DNA from: Aliikangiella marina
GTDB taxonomy: Bacteria; Pseudomonadota; Gammaproteobacteria; Enterobacterales; Kangiellaceae
Assembly: GCF_007004765.1 (NCBI RefSeq)
Contig: NZ_VIKR01000006.1
Span: forward strand, 186,001 to 250,000
Reading direction: 5' to 3'
DNA length: 64,000 nt
Program-made: the position numbers and the translations under genes
The notes under the pieces: generated by a model
What the model was told of the DNA's origin: nothing
Database searches by the model: none
Seen by the model: only the letters and a program-made list of their open reading frames with translations
Shown: positions 17,311 to 25,555 of the stretch, piece after piece
Position numbering within the stretch: position 1 is the first letter of the stretch
Layout: each line of letters starts with the position of its first letter

Positions 17311-19359
17311 ATGAAAATTCAGAGTTATGTAAATGGTGAATGGTGCAGTGGAGATGGTCGCACCGATACGTTAGTCAATTCGGTGAATGATGAGGTGATT
17401 GGCGAAGTTGTTTCTTTGACCTCAGGCTTTGATCAGATATTAGCGCATGGTCGTAAAGCCGGTGGATCAGCGCTAAGAAAGATGACGACTCATGAACGCG
17501 CTGAAAAGATAAAGTTTCTTGCCAAGTATTTACTCGACAGAAAAGATGATTTTTATCGCGTCTCGTATATGACCGGGGCTACCAAAGCTGACTCGTGGGT
17601 CGATATTGAAGGTGGCATTGGTACCATGTTTAGTTATTCAGGTATAGCCAGACGCGAGCTGAATAACGATACTTTTGTCGTTGAAGGTAATGTTGAACCT
17701 TTGTCCGCTGGTGGAACCTTTGTCGGGCAACATATTCTTACTGCTAAAGAAGGCGTGAGTCTTCATATCAATGCATTTAATTTTCCTGTTTGGGGAATGT
17801 TAGAAAAAATCACGCCGAGCTTAATCGCTGGTGTGCCTGTTATAGTCAAACCTGGCACAGTCACTTGCTATCTAACTGAAATCGTTGTCAAAGCAATGAT
17901 AGAGTCACAAATCTTTCCTGAAGGTTCGATTCAATTAATTTGTGGGAGTGTTGGCGACATTCTTGATCACCTAAACGAACAAGACGTTGTAACCTTCACG
18001 GGATCGGCATCAACAGGACGACGACTTAAGGCTCACCCAAATATCATTGAGAAAAGCATTCCCTTTACCATGGAAGCTGACTCGTTGAACTGCTGTATCT
18101 TAGCCCCTGATGTTACGGTAGATTCTCCAGAGTTTGATCTTTACATCAAAGAAGTCGCCAGAGAAATGACAACCAAAGCAGGACAAAAATGTACTGCGAT
18201 TCGCCGTGCGATAGTGCCAAATAATTTAATTGATCCGGTTAGCGAAGCATTGATGAAGCGATTGCAATCAACGTCATTAGGCGATCCTCAAGCAGAGGGC
18301 GTTCGAATGGGGGCGTTAGTCGGAAAATCTCAGCGCGAAGACGTTATTGCTGCGGTTGAACAACTCGGTCAATCTAGCGAAATTATATTAAATGGTATGC
18401 AAGGTTTTGTTCCAATTGGTGTTGAATCGGGTAAGGGCGCATTTATGGCGCCGACATTACTGCATTGTAAAGACCCGCTGAATATAACCACGCCGCATGA
18501 TGTTGAAGCGTTTGGTCCAGTGAGCACGCTAATGGGATACGATGGTATTGATCAAGCTATTGAACTGGCGAAAATGGGTAAAGGAAGCCTAGCAGGTTCG
18601 GTTTTTACCGCGAGTCGAGACAATGCTCGTGACATTATATTAGGAACCGCTTCGCATCACGGTCGAATGTTGGTTATCGATAGCACCTGCGCGAAAGAGT
18701 CGACCGGCCATGGTTCGCCGCTAGCGCCATTGATTCATGGTGGGCCTGGTCGCGCAGGTGGCGGAGAAGAGTTGGGTGGCGCAAGAGCAATCAAGCATTA
18801 TATGCAGCGCAGTGCTATTCAAGGATCGCCAATGTCTTTGATGGCGGTAACGAACCAATATGTAAAAGGTGCCGAGCTAAAAGAAGATCGGGTGCATCCA
18901 TTTAGAAAGTACTTTGAAGAGTTAGAGATTGGTGAATCGCTGCTAACTCATCGCCGTACAGTAACAGAAGCGGATATCGTCAACTTTGGCTGCCTGTCGG
19001 GCGACCACTTTTATGCACACTTTGATGAGATCGCTGCGAAAGACTCATTTTTCGAAAAACGAGTTGCACATGGATATTTCGTGATTTCAGCTGCTGCCGG
19101 ATTATTTGTTGATCCAGGATTGGGACCTGTTATTGCCAATTACGGCATTGATAATTTAAGGTTTGTTGAACCAGTCGGTATTGGTGACACGATTCAAGTT
19201 CGCCTGACGTGTAAACGTAAGGTTAAAAAATCGAAAAAGCCAGATGATAAATACCATACGGGTGTGGTTATTTGGGATGTTGAAGTGAAAAACCAAAACG
19301 ACGAGGCTGTCGCGATTTACGATATTTTGACATTAGTTGAAAGACAATCGGATGATTAA
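17311..19359 (+). CDS. paaZ: PaaZ: oxepin-CoA hydrolase / semialdehyde dehydrogenase
   Basis: This 682-residue bifunctional ring-opening enzyme acts on oxepin-CoA in phenylacetate breakdown. The N-terminal aldehyde dehydrogenase domain (to about 520) oxidises 3-oxo-5,6-dehydrosuberyl-CoA semialdehyde; the catalytic cysteine is C294 in AGQKCTA and the glutamate motif is in FTMEAD. The C-terminal MaoC-like R-hydratase domain (about 535-680) hydrolyses the ring, with GDHFYAHFDE near 565 and VAHGYF. The length is that of full PaaZ, so both activities should be present, avoiding release of the reactive aldehyde. It follows E1/E2 by 143 bases and has its own Shine-Dalgarno (GGGAAAGAAA). Confident. 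Confidence 0.95.
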   Translation: MKIQSYVNGEWCSGDGRTDTLVNSVNDEVIGEVVSLTSGFDQILAHGRKAGGSALRKMTTHERAEKIKFLAKYLLDRKDDFYRVSYMTGATKADSWVDIEGGIGTMFSYSGIARRELNNDTFVVEGNVEPLSAGGTFVGQHILTAKEGVSLHINAFNFPVWGMLEKITPSLIAGVPVIVKPGTVTCYLTEIVVKAMIESQIFPEGSIQLICGSVGDILDHLNEQDVVTFTGSASTGRRLKAHPNIIEKSIPFTMEADSLNCCILAPDVTVDSPEFDLYIKEVAREMTTKAGQKCTAIRRAIVPNNLIDPVSEALMKRLQSTSLGDPQAEGVRMGALVGKSQREDVIAAVEQLGQSSEIILNGMQGFVPIGVESGKGAFMAPTLLHCKDPLNITTPHDVEAFGPVSTLMGYDGIDQAIELAKMGKGSLAGSVFTASRDNARDIILGTASHHGRMLVIDSTCAKESTGHGSPLAPLIHGGPGRAGGGEELGGARAIKHYMQRSAIQGSPMSLMAVTNQYVKGAELKEDRVHPFRKYFEELEIGESLLTHRRTVTEADIVNFGCLSGDHFYAHFDEIAAKDSFFEKRVAHGYFVISAAAGLFVDPGLGPVIANYGIDNLRFVEPVGIGDTIQVRLTCKRKVKKSKKPDDKYHTGVVIWDVEVKNQNDEAVAIYDILTLVERQSDD

Positions 19360-19362
19360 TTG

Positions 19363-19390
19363 GCTAAGTGCTAAGTGCTAATTGCTAAGT
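19363..19390. repeat. Four tandem 7-bp repeats
   Basis: GCTAAGT occurs at 19363, 19370 and 19384, and GCTAATT at 19377, giving four head-to-tail 7-bp units right after the paaZ stop. It looks like a simple slippage-prone repeat in a convergent intergenic region. Confidence 0.8.
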
Positions 19391-19417
19391 GATTATAATC
19401 AAGCGCCAATTTAAATT

Positions 19418-19439
19418 GCCTCCTCTCAAATGAGGAGGC
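19418..19439. terminator. Stem-loop between convergent paaZ and paaY
   Basis: GCCTCCTC (19418-19425) and GAGGAGGC (19432-19439) form an 8-bp GC-rich stem with a 6-base loop. The gene ends on both sides converge here. Neither strand has a strong T run, so the element may terminate weakly or only protect transcript ends. Confidence 0.5.
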
Positions 19440-19450
19440 GAGTAAGAAAA

Positions 19451-20044
19451 TTAAATTTTGTCTTTGGTAACGTGTTCAGATTCTTGATAGCGTGGTCTTT
19501 CGGCTTGAATCTCGGATAAGGGTTTTATTTCACGCATGGTTGTTAACGATCGGTTGGCTAAGTCAACATATTCTTGAGTGCCTTTCGATTTCCAGCCGAT
19601 TTCTTTATCGGTTACCTGGCGAACGACTTTTGCAGGAATGCCCATTACCATAGAGCGTGGTTCGCATTGGAAACCACCGCGAACAAACGAGCTTGCAGCA
19701 ACAATCGATTCGCTGCCAATGAATGCATCGTCCATAACAACAGCATTCATGCCGATAAGCGCGTTTTCGCCTATGCGACAGCCATGCAGTACGGCGCAGT
19801 GACCAATGTGACTGAAGGGTTCCAAATGACAGTCTTTGTCAGGGAAACTGTGTAAGACGCAGTTATCTTGAACATTACTGTTATGGCCTACATAGATGCG
19901 ACCGAAGTCTCCTCGGAGTACAGCACCCGCAGCAATGTAGCAGTTTTCCTCGATGATCACATCGCCAATGATTTCGGCGCTCGGATGGATGTAGGTATTT
20001 TTTTTGATAACTGGAATGAAGTTATCGATGGCATAAATAGGCAC
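19451..20044 (-). CDS. paaY: PaaY: hexapeptide-repeat thioesterase / gamma-carbonic-anhydrase-like protein
   Basis: I placed the start at GTG 20044, which has AGGAG about 10 bases upstream and gives 197 residues, the usual PaaY length. A longer frame to 20149 would overlap paaG and adds a non-conserved N-terminus. The protein is a left-handed beta-helix with repeated hexapeptides (VIIEEN, GAVLRG, NCVLHS, SHIGHCAVLHG) and the His residues typical of the gamma-class metal site. PaaY is thought to hydrolyse dead-end thioesters of the phenylacetate pathway, rescuing CoA. It is transcribed against paaZ and divergent from paaG, sharing about 96 bases of promoter region. Confidence 0.9.
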   Translation of the reverse strand: MPIYAIDNFIPVIKKNTYIHPSAEIIGDVIIEENCYIAAGAVLRGDFGRIYVGHNSNVQDNCVLHSFPDKDCHLEPFSHIGHCAVLHGCRIGENALIGMNAVVMDDAFIGSESIVAASSFVRGGFQCEPRSMVMGIPAKVVRQVTDKEIGWKSKGTQEYVDLANRSLTTMREIKPLSEIQAERPRYQESEHVTKDKI

Positions 20045-20140
20045 TGAGGGTGTACTCCTGAGGCTAAAACAAGTTGAGTCTAGTACGCAATGATCAGCAC
20101 TAGAACCAATGAATGATTGAAGTATAAATGAGGCACAAGT

Positions 20141-20929
20141 ATGTACCAAACAATAGTTTTAGAAAAACGAGACGGGGTTGCAAAGCTCACATTAAATCGC
20201 CCAGACAGACTAAACAGCTTTAATGTTCAAATGCACGAAGAAATGCATGCTGCCCTTGATGATATCGCGACAGACGGAGAAACACGTTGTCTCCTATTAA
20301 CTGGGGCGGGACGAGGTTTTTGCGCTGGACAGGATTTAAATGACCGTGCGGTAAGTGCTGATCAAGCTGCGCCCGATTTGGGGATGTCAGTAGAAAAATT
20401 TTACAACCCGTTAATCCGCCGATTGACTAATTTAAAAATGCCGGTGATTTGTGCGCTTAACGGTGTTGCTGCCGGAGCCGGTGCGAGTGTCGTCATGGCT
20501 TGTGACATCGTAATAGCTGCTCGTTCATCCTCTTTTATTTTATCGTTTGCGAAGGTTGGTTTAGTGCCTGATTCGGGATCGTCATGGCATTTTGCTCGGG
20601 CCATCGGTCTTCCTCGGGCAAAGGCGATGGCGATGCTTGGCAATAAAGTTAAGGCTGAACAAGCTGAGCAATGGGGATTGATTTATCAAGTGGTTGATGA
20701 TGATGCGCTCATTGATGAAGCTGGCAAAATGGCAGGTTATCTCGCCACTCAACCAACAGAAGCGCTCGCCAACATAAAAGAACTAGTCCATACCTCGTTT
20801 GATTATGCCTTGAATGAACAGTTGGAAAGAGAAAGAAAAGCAATGCAACATTTAGGTCGAAGTGATGATTATCGTGAAGGCGTCGCCGCTTTTATTGAAA
20901 AACGCGAGCCGCAATTTAAGGGAAAATAA
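20141..20929 (+). CDS. paaG: PaaG: 1,2-epoxyphenylacetyl-CoA isomerase
   Basis: This 262-residue crotonase-fold enzyme isomerises ring-1,2-epoxyphenylacetyl-CoA to oxepin-CoA. It carries LNRPDRLNSFN at the N-terminus, the CoA/oxyanion motif GAGRGFCAGQDLNDR (about 55-69), PDLGMSVEKFYNPLIRRL and GVAAGAGASV, and ends in YREGVAAFIEKREPQFKGK. These segments follow E. coli PaaG closely rather than PaaF. It is the first gene of a paaG-paaI-paaJ run, divergent from paaY. Confidence 0.95.
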   Translation: MYQTIVLEKRDGVAKLTLNRPDRLNSFNVQMHEEMHAALDDIATDGETRCLLLTGAGRGFCAGQDLNDRAVSADQAAPDLGMSVEKFYNPLIRRLTNLKMPVICALNGVAAGAGASVVMACDIVIAARSSSFILSFAKVGLVPDSGSSWHFARAIGLPRAKAMAMLGNKVKAEQAEQWGLIYQVVDDDALIDEAGKMAGYLATQPTEALANIKELVHTSFDYALNEQLERERKAMQHLGRSDDYREGVAAFIEKREPQFKGK

Positions 20930-20986
20930 TCACTCCGTATTTAGATACGCTTCTAAAAGAATAAGCAAATCGTCAGAGAGGTGAGC

Positions 20987-21385
20987 ATGACAATTGCCGA
21001 ACAGCTGTTACGAAATGACCCTGCGTCTCAAATGCTCGGAATCCAGTTGGTTAGTATCGATGAAGAAAGCTGTTCTGTGTCAATGGTCGTTACCGATAAA
21101 ATGACTAATGGCTACGATGTTTGTCATGGTGGTTTTATCTACACTTTAGCCGATACCGCGAGTGCTTTTGCGAGTTCGATGGAAGGTGAAACGATTTTGT
21201 CGGCAAGTAATCAAATAGAGTATTTGGCACCTGCAAAGCTAGGCGATCGGTTAATTGCCGCTGCTAAAGTGAGTTTTATCACCGGCAAAAATTTATTTTG
21301 TGACGTAAAAGTGACTAATCAATCCCATCAGGTTATTGCCCTAGTGCGCGGAAAACTGATTAGTAAAAATGCGAGTAAGGTTTAG
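20987..21385 (+). CDS. paaI: PaaI: hotdog-fold phenylacetyl-CoA thioesterase
   Basis: ATG 20987 is preferred over GTG 20981, because GAGAGGTGA then lies at normal spacing. The product has 132 residues. The PaaI-type 4HBT signature NGYDVCHGGFIYTLADTASAFAS (written here in parts: NGYDVCHGG, TLADTASAFAS) contains the HGG loop and active-site Asp. The enzyme hydrolyses ring-hydroxylated or stalled phenylacetyl-CoA derivatives to release CoA. It lies between paaG and paaJ, as in many paa clusters. Confidence 0.92.
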   Translation: MTIAEQLLRNDPASQMLGIQLVSIDEESCSVSMVVTDKMTNGYDVCHGGFIYTLADTASAFASSMEGETILSASNQIEYLAPAKLGDRLIAAAKVSFITGKNLFCDVKVTNQSHQVIALVRGKLISKNASKV

Positions 21386-21442
21386 TTAAATTTCATATTG
21401 AAGTATGAGTTAAATATTAATTCTATTTGTCAGGTTTGAATC

Positions 21443-22645
21443 ATGAACAAAGTATATATCTGTGACGCAATCAGAACTCCTATCGGCCGTTTTGGCGGCT
21501 CATTGTCGCGTGTAAGAGCCGATGACCTCGGTGCGATTCCAATGAAAGCATTGATGGAGAGAAATCCGCAAGTGAATTGGCAAGAAGTTGATGACGTGTA
21601 TTACGGTTGTGCTAATCAAGCCGGCGAAGATAACCGTAATGTAGCGCGTATGAGCTCATTACTAGCCGGGTTACCAGAATCTGTACCAGGGATGACCATT
21701 AATCGCTTGTGTGGCAGTGGAATGGATGCAATAGGCAGTGCCGCGCGAGCTATCATGTGCGGAGAACAATCAATGGCAATTGCGGGTGGTGTTGAACAAA
21801 TGTCGCGTGCCCCTTTTGTGATGCCAAAGTCAGACAGCGCCTTTTCACGAAAAGCTGAAATATACGATACGACGATGGGGTGGCGGTTTGTGAATAAGAA
21901 AATGGCAGAACAATATGGTGTCGATACCATGCCAGAAACTGCTGAAAATGTTGCCGAGCAATTTTCCATTTCTCGAGAAGATCAAGATAAGTTTGCTTTG
22001 CGCACTCAAGAGAAAACCCAACATGCTCTCGAAAAAGGCGTGTTTAACGAAGAGATTGTGTCAGTCACGGTCAAAGTCAATCGCAAAGAGACTAAAGAAT
22101 TTGCAGTTGACGAACATCCTCGACCCAGTACCCTCGATGGACTGGCGAAATTAGCGACGCCATTTCGAGAGAATGGTACTGTCACCGCGGGTAATGCGTC
22201 AGGCATAAACGATGGGGCGTGCGCTTTACTTTTGGCGAATGAAGCGCAAATCGCTAAGCAAGGATTAAAACCGCTAGCCAGGGTTGTTGGTATGGCAACT
22301 TCCGGACTCTCGCCAAGAATTATGGGGGTTGGTCCGGTAGAAGCTTCGAAAAAAGTACTCAAAAACAATGGTTTAACCTTAGCTGAAATGGATATCATCG
22401 AATTAAATGAAGCTTTCGCTGCGCAAGGGTTAGCGGTTTTGCGTGAATTGGGTTTGGCAGATGATGATCCAAGAGTGAACCCGAATGGCGGCGCAATTGC
22501 GTTAGGTCATCCTTTGGGGATGAGCGGGGCGCGTTTGGTCACTACCGCAGCGTACGAGCTTCGTCGGCGAGGCGGTAAATATGCGCTATGCACCATGTGT
22601 ATTGGCGTTGGCCAAGGTATTGCCTTAGTTATTGAAGCTGCCTAG
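21443..22645 (+). CDS. paaJ: PaaJ: 3-oxoadipyl-CoA / 3-oxo-5,6-dehydrosuberyl-CoA thiolase
   Basis: This 400-residue thiolase makes both thiolytic cleavages of the pathway, yielding acetyl-CoA and finally succinyl-CoA. It contains the nucleophilic cysteine loop NRLCGSGMDAIG (about 88-99), the NEAFAAQ region, the GHPLGMSGAR histidine motif, and the second catalytic cysteine in CTMCIGVGQG near the C-terminus. It opens with YICDAIRTPIGRFGG, as in the PcaF/PaaJ branch. It is the last gene of the paaG-I-J run; 282 bases of regulatory region follow. Confidence 0.93.
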   Translation: MNKVYICDAIRTPIGRFGGSLSRVRADDLGAIPMKALMERNPQVNWQEVDDVYYGCANQAGEDNRNVARMSSLLAGLPESVPGMTINRLCGSGMDAIGSAARAIMCGEQSMAIAGGVEQMSRAPFVMPKSDSAFSRKAEIYDTTMGWRFVNKKMAEQYGVDTMPETAENVAEQFSISREDQDKFALRTQEKTQHALEKGVFNEEIVSVTVKVNRKETKEFAVDEHPRPSTLDGLAKLATPFRENGTVTAGNASGINDGACALLLANEAQIAKQGLKPLARVVGMATSGLSPRIMGVGPVEASKKVLKNNGLTLAEMDIIELNEAFAAQGLAVLRELGLADDDPRVNPNGGAIALGHPLGMSGARLVTTAAYELRRRGGKYALCTMCIGVGQGIALVIEAA

Positions 22646-22856
22646 TTTCCGGCGATACTCAGATCGCCAAATACGATTGAATAAAAGCTCAAGGCGCTAC
22701 AGGTGCGTGAAGGCCTAAATAGCGGCGGGTCAGTCCTAAGTGGGGCCAGAACCAAGGCCAAGGTGCACAACCGTTGCAGGCCTTTGACCGAAAGCGTTAA
22801 TCATAGAAAGAAAGTTTAAATACTGTATAAGCAAGCGTAGCTTAGTGACTTTAAAA

Positions 22857-22895
22857 TGATACACAAATTGATAAAAATAAACGATATTGGTATCA
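22857..22895 (+). promoter_or_regulatory. PaaX-operator-like inverted repeat upstream of paaA
   Basis: TGATAC (22857-22862) and GTATCA (22890-22895) are perfect complements separated by exactly 27 bases; the match extends to AATGATAC/GTATCATT. As I recall, the E. coli PaaX operator is described as TGATTC-N27-GAATCA, so half-site and spacing agree. It lies 33-71 bases before paaA. A PaaX-family gene ends the same operon, which suggests autoregulated repression relieved by phenylacetyl-CoA. Confidence 0.65.
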
Positions 22896-22927
22896 TTAAA
22901 GAATTCGTGAACGAGGAGATATTGACC

Positions 22928-23884
22928 ATGCAAAGCGTTGACAGTGCTGCAGAACAAGCGGAATTTGACCGCAAAATCGCAGAAGAGCAAAAAATTGAGC
23001 CTACCGATTGGATGCCAGACGACTATCGAAAAAACTTAATCCGGCAGATGTCTCAACATGCTCACTCAGAAGTGATCGGGATGCAACCTGAGGGTAACTG
23101 GATTACGCGTGCACCAACCTTAAGAAGAAAGGCGGTATTACTCGCTAAAGTCCAGGATGAAGCTGGACATGGTTTGTACTTATACAGTGCAACGGAGACG
23201 CTGGGTATTAGCCGAAGCGAATTAATCGATGCACTGCAAACCGGCAAAGCAAAATACGCCTCAATTTTCAATTACCCAACACTTTCATGGGCTGATGTCG
23301 GCGCAATTGGCTGGTTAGTTGACGGTGCAGCGATTGTTAATCAGATTTCATTGCAAAGAACTTCATACGGACCTTATTCGAGGGCGATGATTAGAATTTG
23401 CAAAGAGGAAAGTTTCCATCAACGCCAAGGCTACGAAATCATGTATGCCTTAGCAAAAGGGACCCCTGAACAAAAGCAAATGGCACAAGATGCAATGAAT
23501 CGCTTTTGGTGGCCATCTTTAATGATGTTTGGGCCTCACGATAGCGAGTCAGCGCACTCAGGTCGCTCGATGAAGTGGAAAATTAAGCGCCAGTCGAACG
23601 ATGACTTACGCCAAAAGTTTATTGATCAAACGGTTCCTCAGATAGAAGTCCTTGGATTAGAAATGCCAGACCCTGAAATTAAGTGGAACGAAGAAAGGGG
23701 CCATTACGATTCGGGTGAAATTAATTGGGAAGAGTTCTATCAAGTTATTAATGGTAGTGGTCCGTGCAATCATCAGCGTATTAAGCATCATAAAGCCGCT
23801 CACGACAATGGTGAGTGGGTGAGAGAAGCTGTGCGAGCCTATCGAGCTAAACAAAATCAAAAAGCTGCTGAGAGCGCGGCATAA
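22928..23884 (+). CDS. paaA: PaaA: catalytic di-iron subunit of phenylacetyl-CoA epoxidase
   Basis: ATG 22928 has GAGGAG about 9 bases upstream and begins [10 protein letters not shown]; an in-frame ATG at 22856 overlaps the operator and has no ribosome site. The 318-residue subunit has a ferritin-like fold with the di-iron ExxH pairs visible as QDEAGH and [12 protein letters not shown]. With PaaC it forms the core that epoxidises the ring of phenylacetyl-CoA using O2 and electrons from PaaE. It is first in paaABCDE. Confidence 0.95.
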   Translation: MQSVDSAAEQAEFDRKIAEEQKIEPTDWMPDDYRKNLIRQMSQHAHSEVIGMQPEGNWITRAPTLRRKAVLLAKVQDEAGHGLYLYSATETLGISRSELIDALQTGKAKYASIFNYPTLSWADVGAIGWLVDGAAIVNQISLQRTSYGPYSRAMIRICKEESFHQRQGYEIMYALAKGTPEQKQMAQDAMNRFWWPSLMMFGPHDSESAHSGRSMKWKIKRQSNDDLRQKFIDQTVPQIEVLGLEMPDPEIKWNEERGHYDSGEINWEEFYQVINGSGPCNHQRIKHHKAAHDNGEWVREAVRAYRAKQNQKAAESAA

Positions 23885-23898
23885 AAGAGGAAGGAATT

Positions 23899-24186
23899 AT
23901 GAGTCAGGAACATCTTGCAGTCTATGAAGTGTTTGTCCGGTCGGCGAGAGGTCTCGACCACAAGCATGTTGGCAGTCTTCACGCCGAAAGTCCCGAGCAT
24001 GCGTTAATGTACGCTCGTGACTGTTACATCCGTCGTTCAGAAGGGGTGAGTATTTGGGTTGTTGAGTCCAAGAATATCACGGCCAGCCAAGAAGAAGATA
24101 CCGAGAACTTTGTTGACCCAATGGATGACAAACCATACCGCCACGCAACGCACTATGTTTTGCCTGATAGTGTCAATAACATGTAG
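23899..24186 (+). CDS. paaB: PaaB: small subunit of phenylacetyl-CoA epoxidase
   Basis: This 95-residue protein has the typical PaaB opening YEVFVRSARGLDHKHVGSLHA, the phrase ALMYARDCYIRR, and an end with KPYRHATHYVLPD. PaaB bridges PaaAC heterodimers in the epoxidase complex; it has no catalytic site of its own. It is 14 bases after paaA and preceded by AGAGGAAGGA. Confidence 0.95.
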   Translation: MSQEHLAVYEVFVRSARGLDHKHVGSLHAESPEHALMYARDCYIRRSEGVSIWVVESKNITASQEEDTENFVDPMDDKPYRHATHYVLPDSVNNM

Positions 24187-24197
24187 GAATATTGATA

Positions 24198-24959
24198 ATG
24201 AATCAGCAACAACAAAACCTTTTTCGATTCTTAGTTGCCTTAGGGGACGACTCAGTCGTTTTGAGCCATCGCTTGTCTGAATGGTGTAGTAACGGACCTT
24301 ATCTAGAAGAAGATATTGCGCTCGGCAATGTCGCTCTCGATTATATTGGCCGAGCGAGAATGTTCTATCAATACGCTTGCGAAGTTGAAGGCAAAGGTCG
24401 AACTGAAGACGATATCGCTTACTTCCGTAATGAACGTGAGTATACCAACCTTCTTATTCATGAATTACCGATCAACGACTTTGCATTTACCATGGTCAGA
24501 CAATTTTTTGTTGATGTTTTTTATTGCGAATACCTGAAGCAATTAATGAATTCAAGTGACGAAACTATCGCTGCAATTGCGGCAAAGGCTGTTAAAGAAA
24601 GTCGCTATCATTTAAAGCGCAGCGAGCCCTGGATTAGGCAGCTAGCAGAAGGCACTGACGAAAGCTTACGTCGAATTAAAGACGCTTTACTTGAACTTGA
24701 AAATTTCGTTGGCGAGCTCTTTTTAATGAGCGATTGGGAGCAGTCGTTGGTTGAACAGGGAATTGCGGTTGATAGAGCTAAACTGCAAAAAGATTGGGAT
24801 GCCTATGTCCAAAAATTCCTCGGCGAGTCTAATGTCCACTTTCCTGACAGTCAATTGCAAATTCGTGGAGGGAGAGAAGGAATTCACACGGAACACCTTG
24901 GTCATATGTTAAGCGAAATGCAATATATTCAGCGAACAATGCCTGGATTGCAATGGTAG
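24198..24959 (+). CDS. paaC: PaaC: structural subunit of phenylacetyl-CoA epoxidase
   Basis: ATG 24198 is used, with TAGGAA 8 bases upstream; a TTG at 24192 is less likely. The 253-residue protein is a ferritin-like relative of PaaA that has lost the iron ligands and pairs with PaaA. Recognisable stretches are GDDSVVLSHRLSEWC, NVALDYIGRARMFYQYA, ELPINDFAFTMVRQF and the C-terminal EHLGHMLSEMQYIQR. It is in order within paaABCDE. Confidence 0.95.
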   Translation: MNQQQQNLFRFLVALGDDSVVLSHRLSEWCSNGPYLEEDIALGNVALDYIGRARMFYQYACEVEGKGRTEDDIAYFRNEREYTNLLIHELPINDFAFTMVRQFFVDVFYCEYLKQLMNSSDETIAAIAAKAVKESRYHLKRSEPWIRQLAEGTDESLRRIKDALLELENFVGELFLMSDWEQSLVEQGIAVDRAKLQKDWDAYVQKFLGESNVHFPDSQLQIRGGREGIHTEHLGHMLSEMQYIQRTMPGLQW

Positions 24960-24985
24960 TCGATTGACTAAGTCGCCACTAAACA

Positions 24986-25510
24986 ATGAATAAAATGAAT
25001 GACAATATTATCCCAACGCTTAATCCTGTGTTTGCGAAGCGAAAGGCTTATCGGGAAGGATCAGAGCATAAACCAATATGGGATTTGCTTGATTCAGTGT
25101 TCGATCCAGAATTACCCGGCTTGACGATTTGGGACCTAGGCATTTTACAAGATGTGCGTTTAATAGATGGCGAGTGGCAGATAGATGTCACGCCAACTTA
25201 TAGTGGCTGTCCTGCGGTCGAAACGATCAATGCAGATGTTAAAGCGGCTTTAAAGGCAGCTGGATACGACAAAGTTAAAGTTAATTTAGTCTTGTCTCCC
25301 GCCTGGTCAACCGAGATGATGTCGCCCGTTGGTAAGGCTCATTTAAAGAGCATTAATATAGCCCCTCCACACGAGGAAGATCGCGTTCAATGTCCGGTTT
25401 GTGATAGTTCAAATACTAAAGTCGTCAGCCAATTCGGTTCAACCGCATGTAAAGCGCTATATCAATGCAACGACTGCTTCGAAAACTTTGATTATTTTAA
25501 ACATTTTTAA
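24986..25510 (+). CDS. paaD: PaaD: MIP18/DUF59-family maturation factor of the epoxidase
   Basis: This 174-residue protein has a DUF59 (MIP18) domain, visible as LDSVFDPELPGLTIWDLGIL and PTYSGCPAVETI. It ends in a four-cysteine metal knuckle: CPVC, then C-x5-YQCNDCF. PaaD is needed for the epoxidase, probably in iron or iron-sulfur insertion into PaaE or PaaA. It has the position, length and cysteine tail of typical PaaD. Confidence 0.93.
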   Translation: MNKMNDNIIPTLNPVFAKRKAYREGSEHKPIWDLLDSVFDPELPGLTIWDLGILQDVRLIDGEWQIDVTPTYSGCPAVETINADVKAALKAAGYDKVKVNLVLSPAWSTEMMSPVGKAHLKSINIAPPHEEDRVQCPVCDSSNTKVVSQFGSTACKALYQCNDCFENFDYFKHF

Positions 25511-25555
25511 CCGCCGAATAGGCGAAGAGATAATAAACATTAAAAGGAAATATTA

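Noticed and set aside
20044-20149. Extended N-terminus of paaY up to 20149
   Set aside because: It would overlap the paaG start, adds a non-conserved leader, and a GTG with AGGAG upstream gives the normal length.
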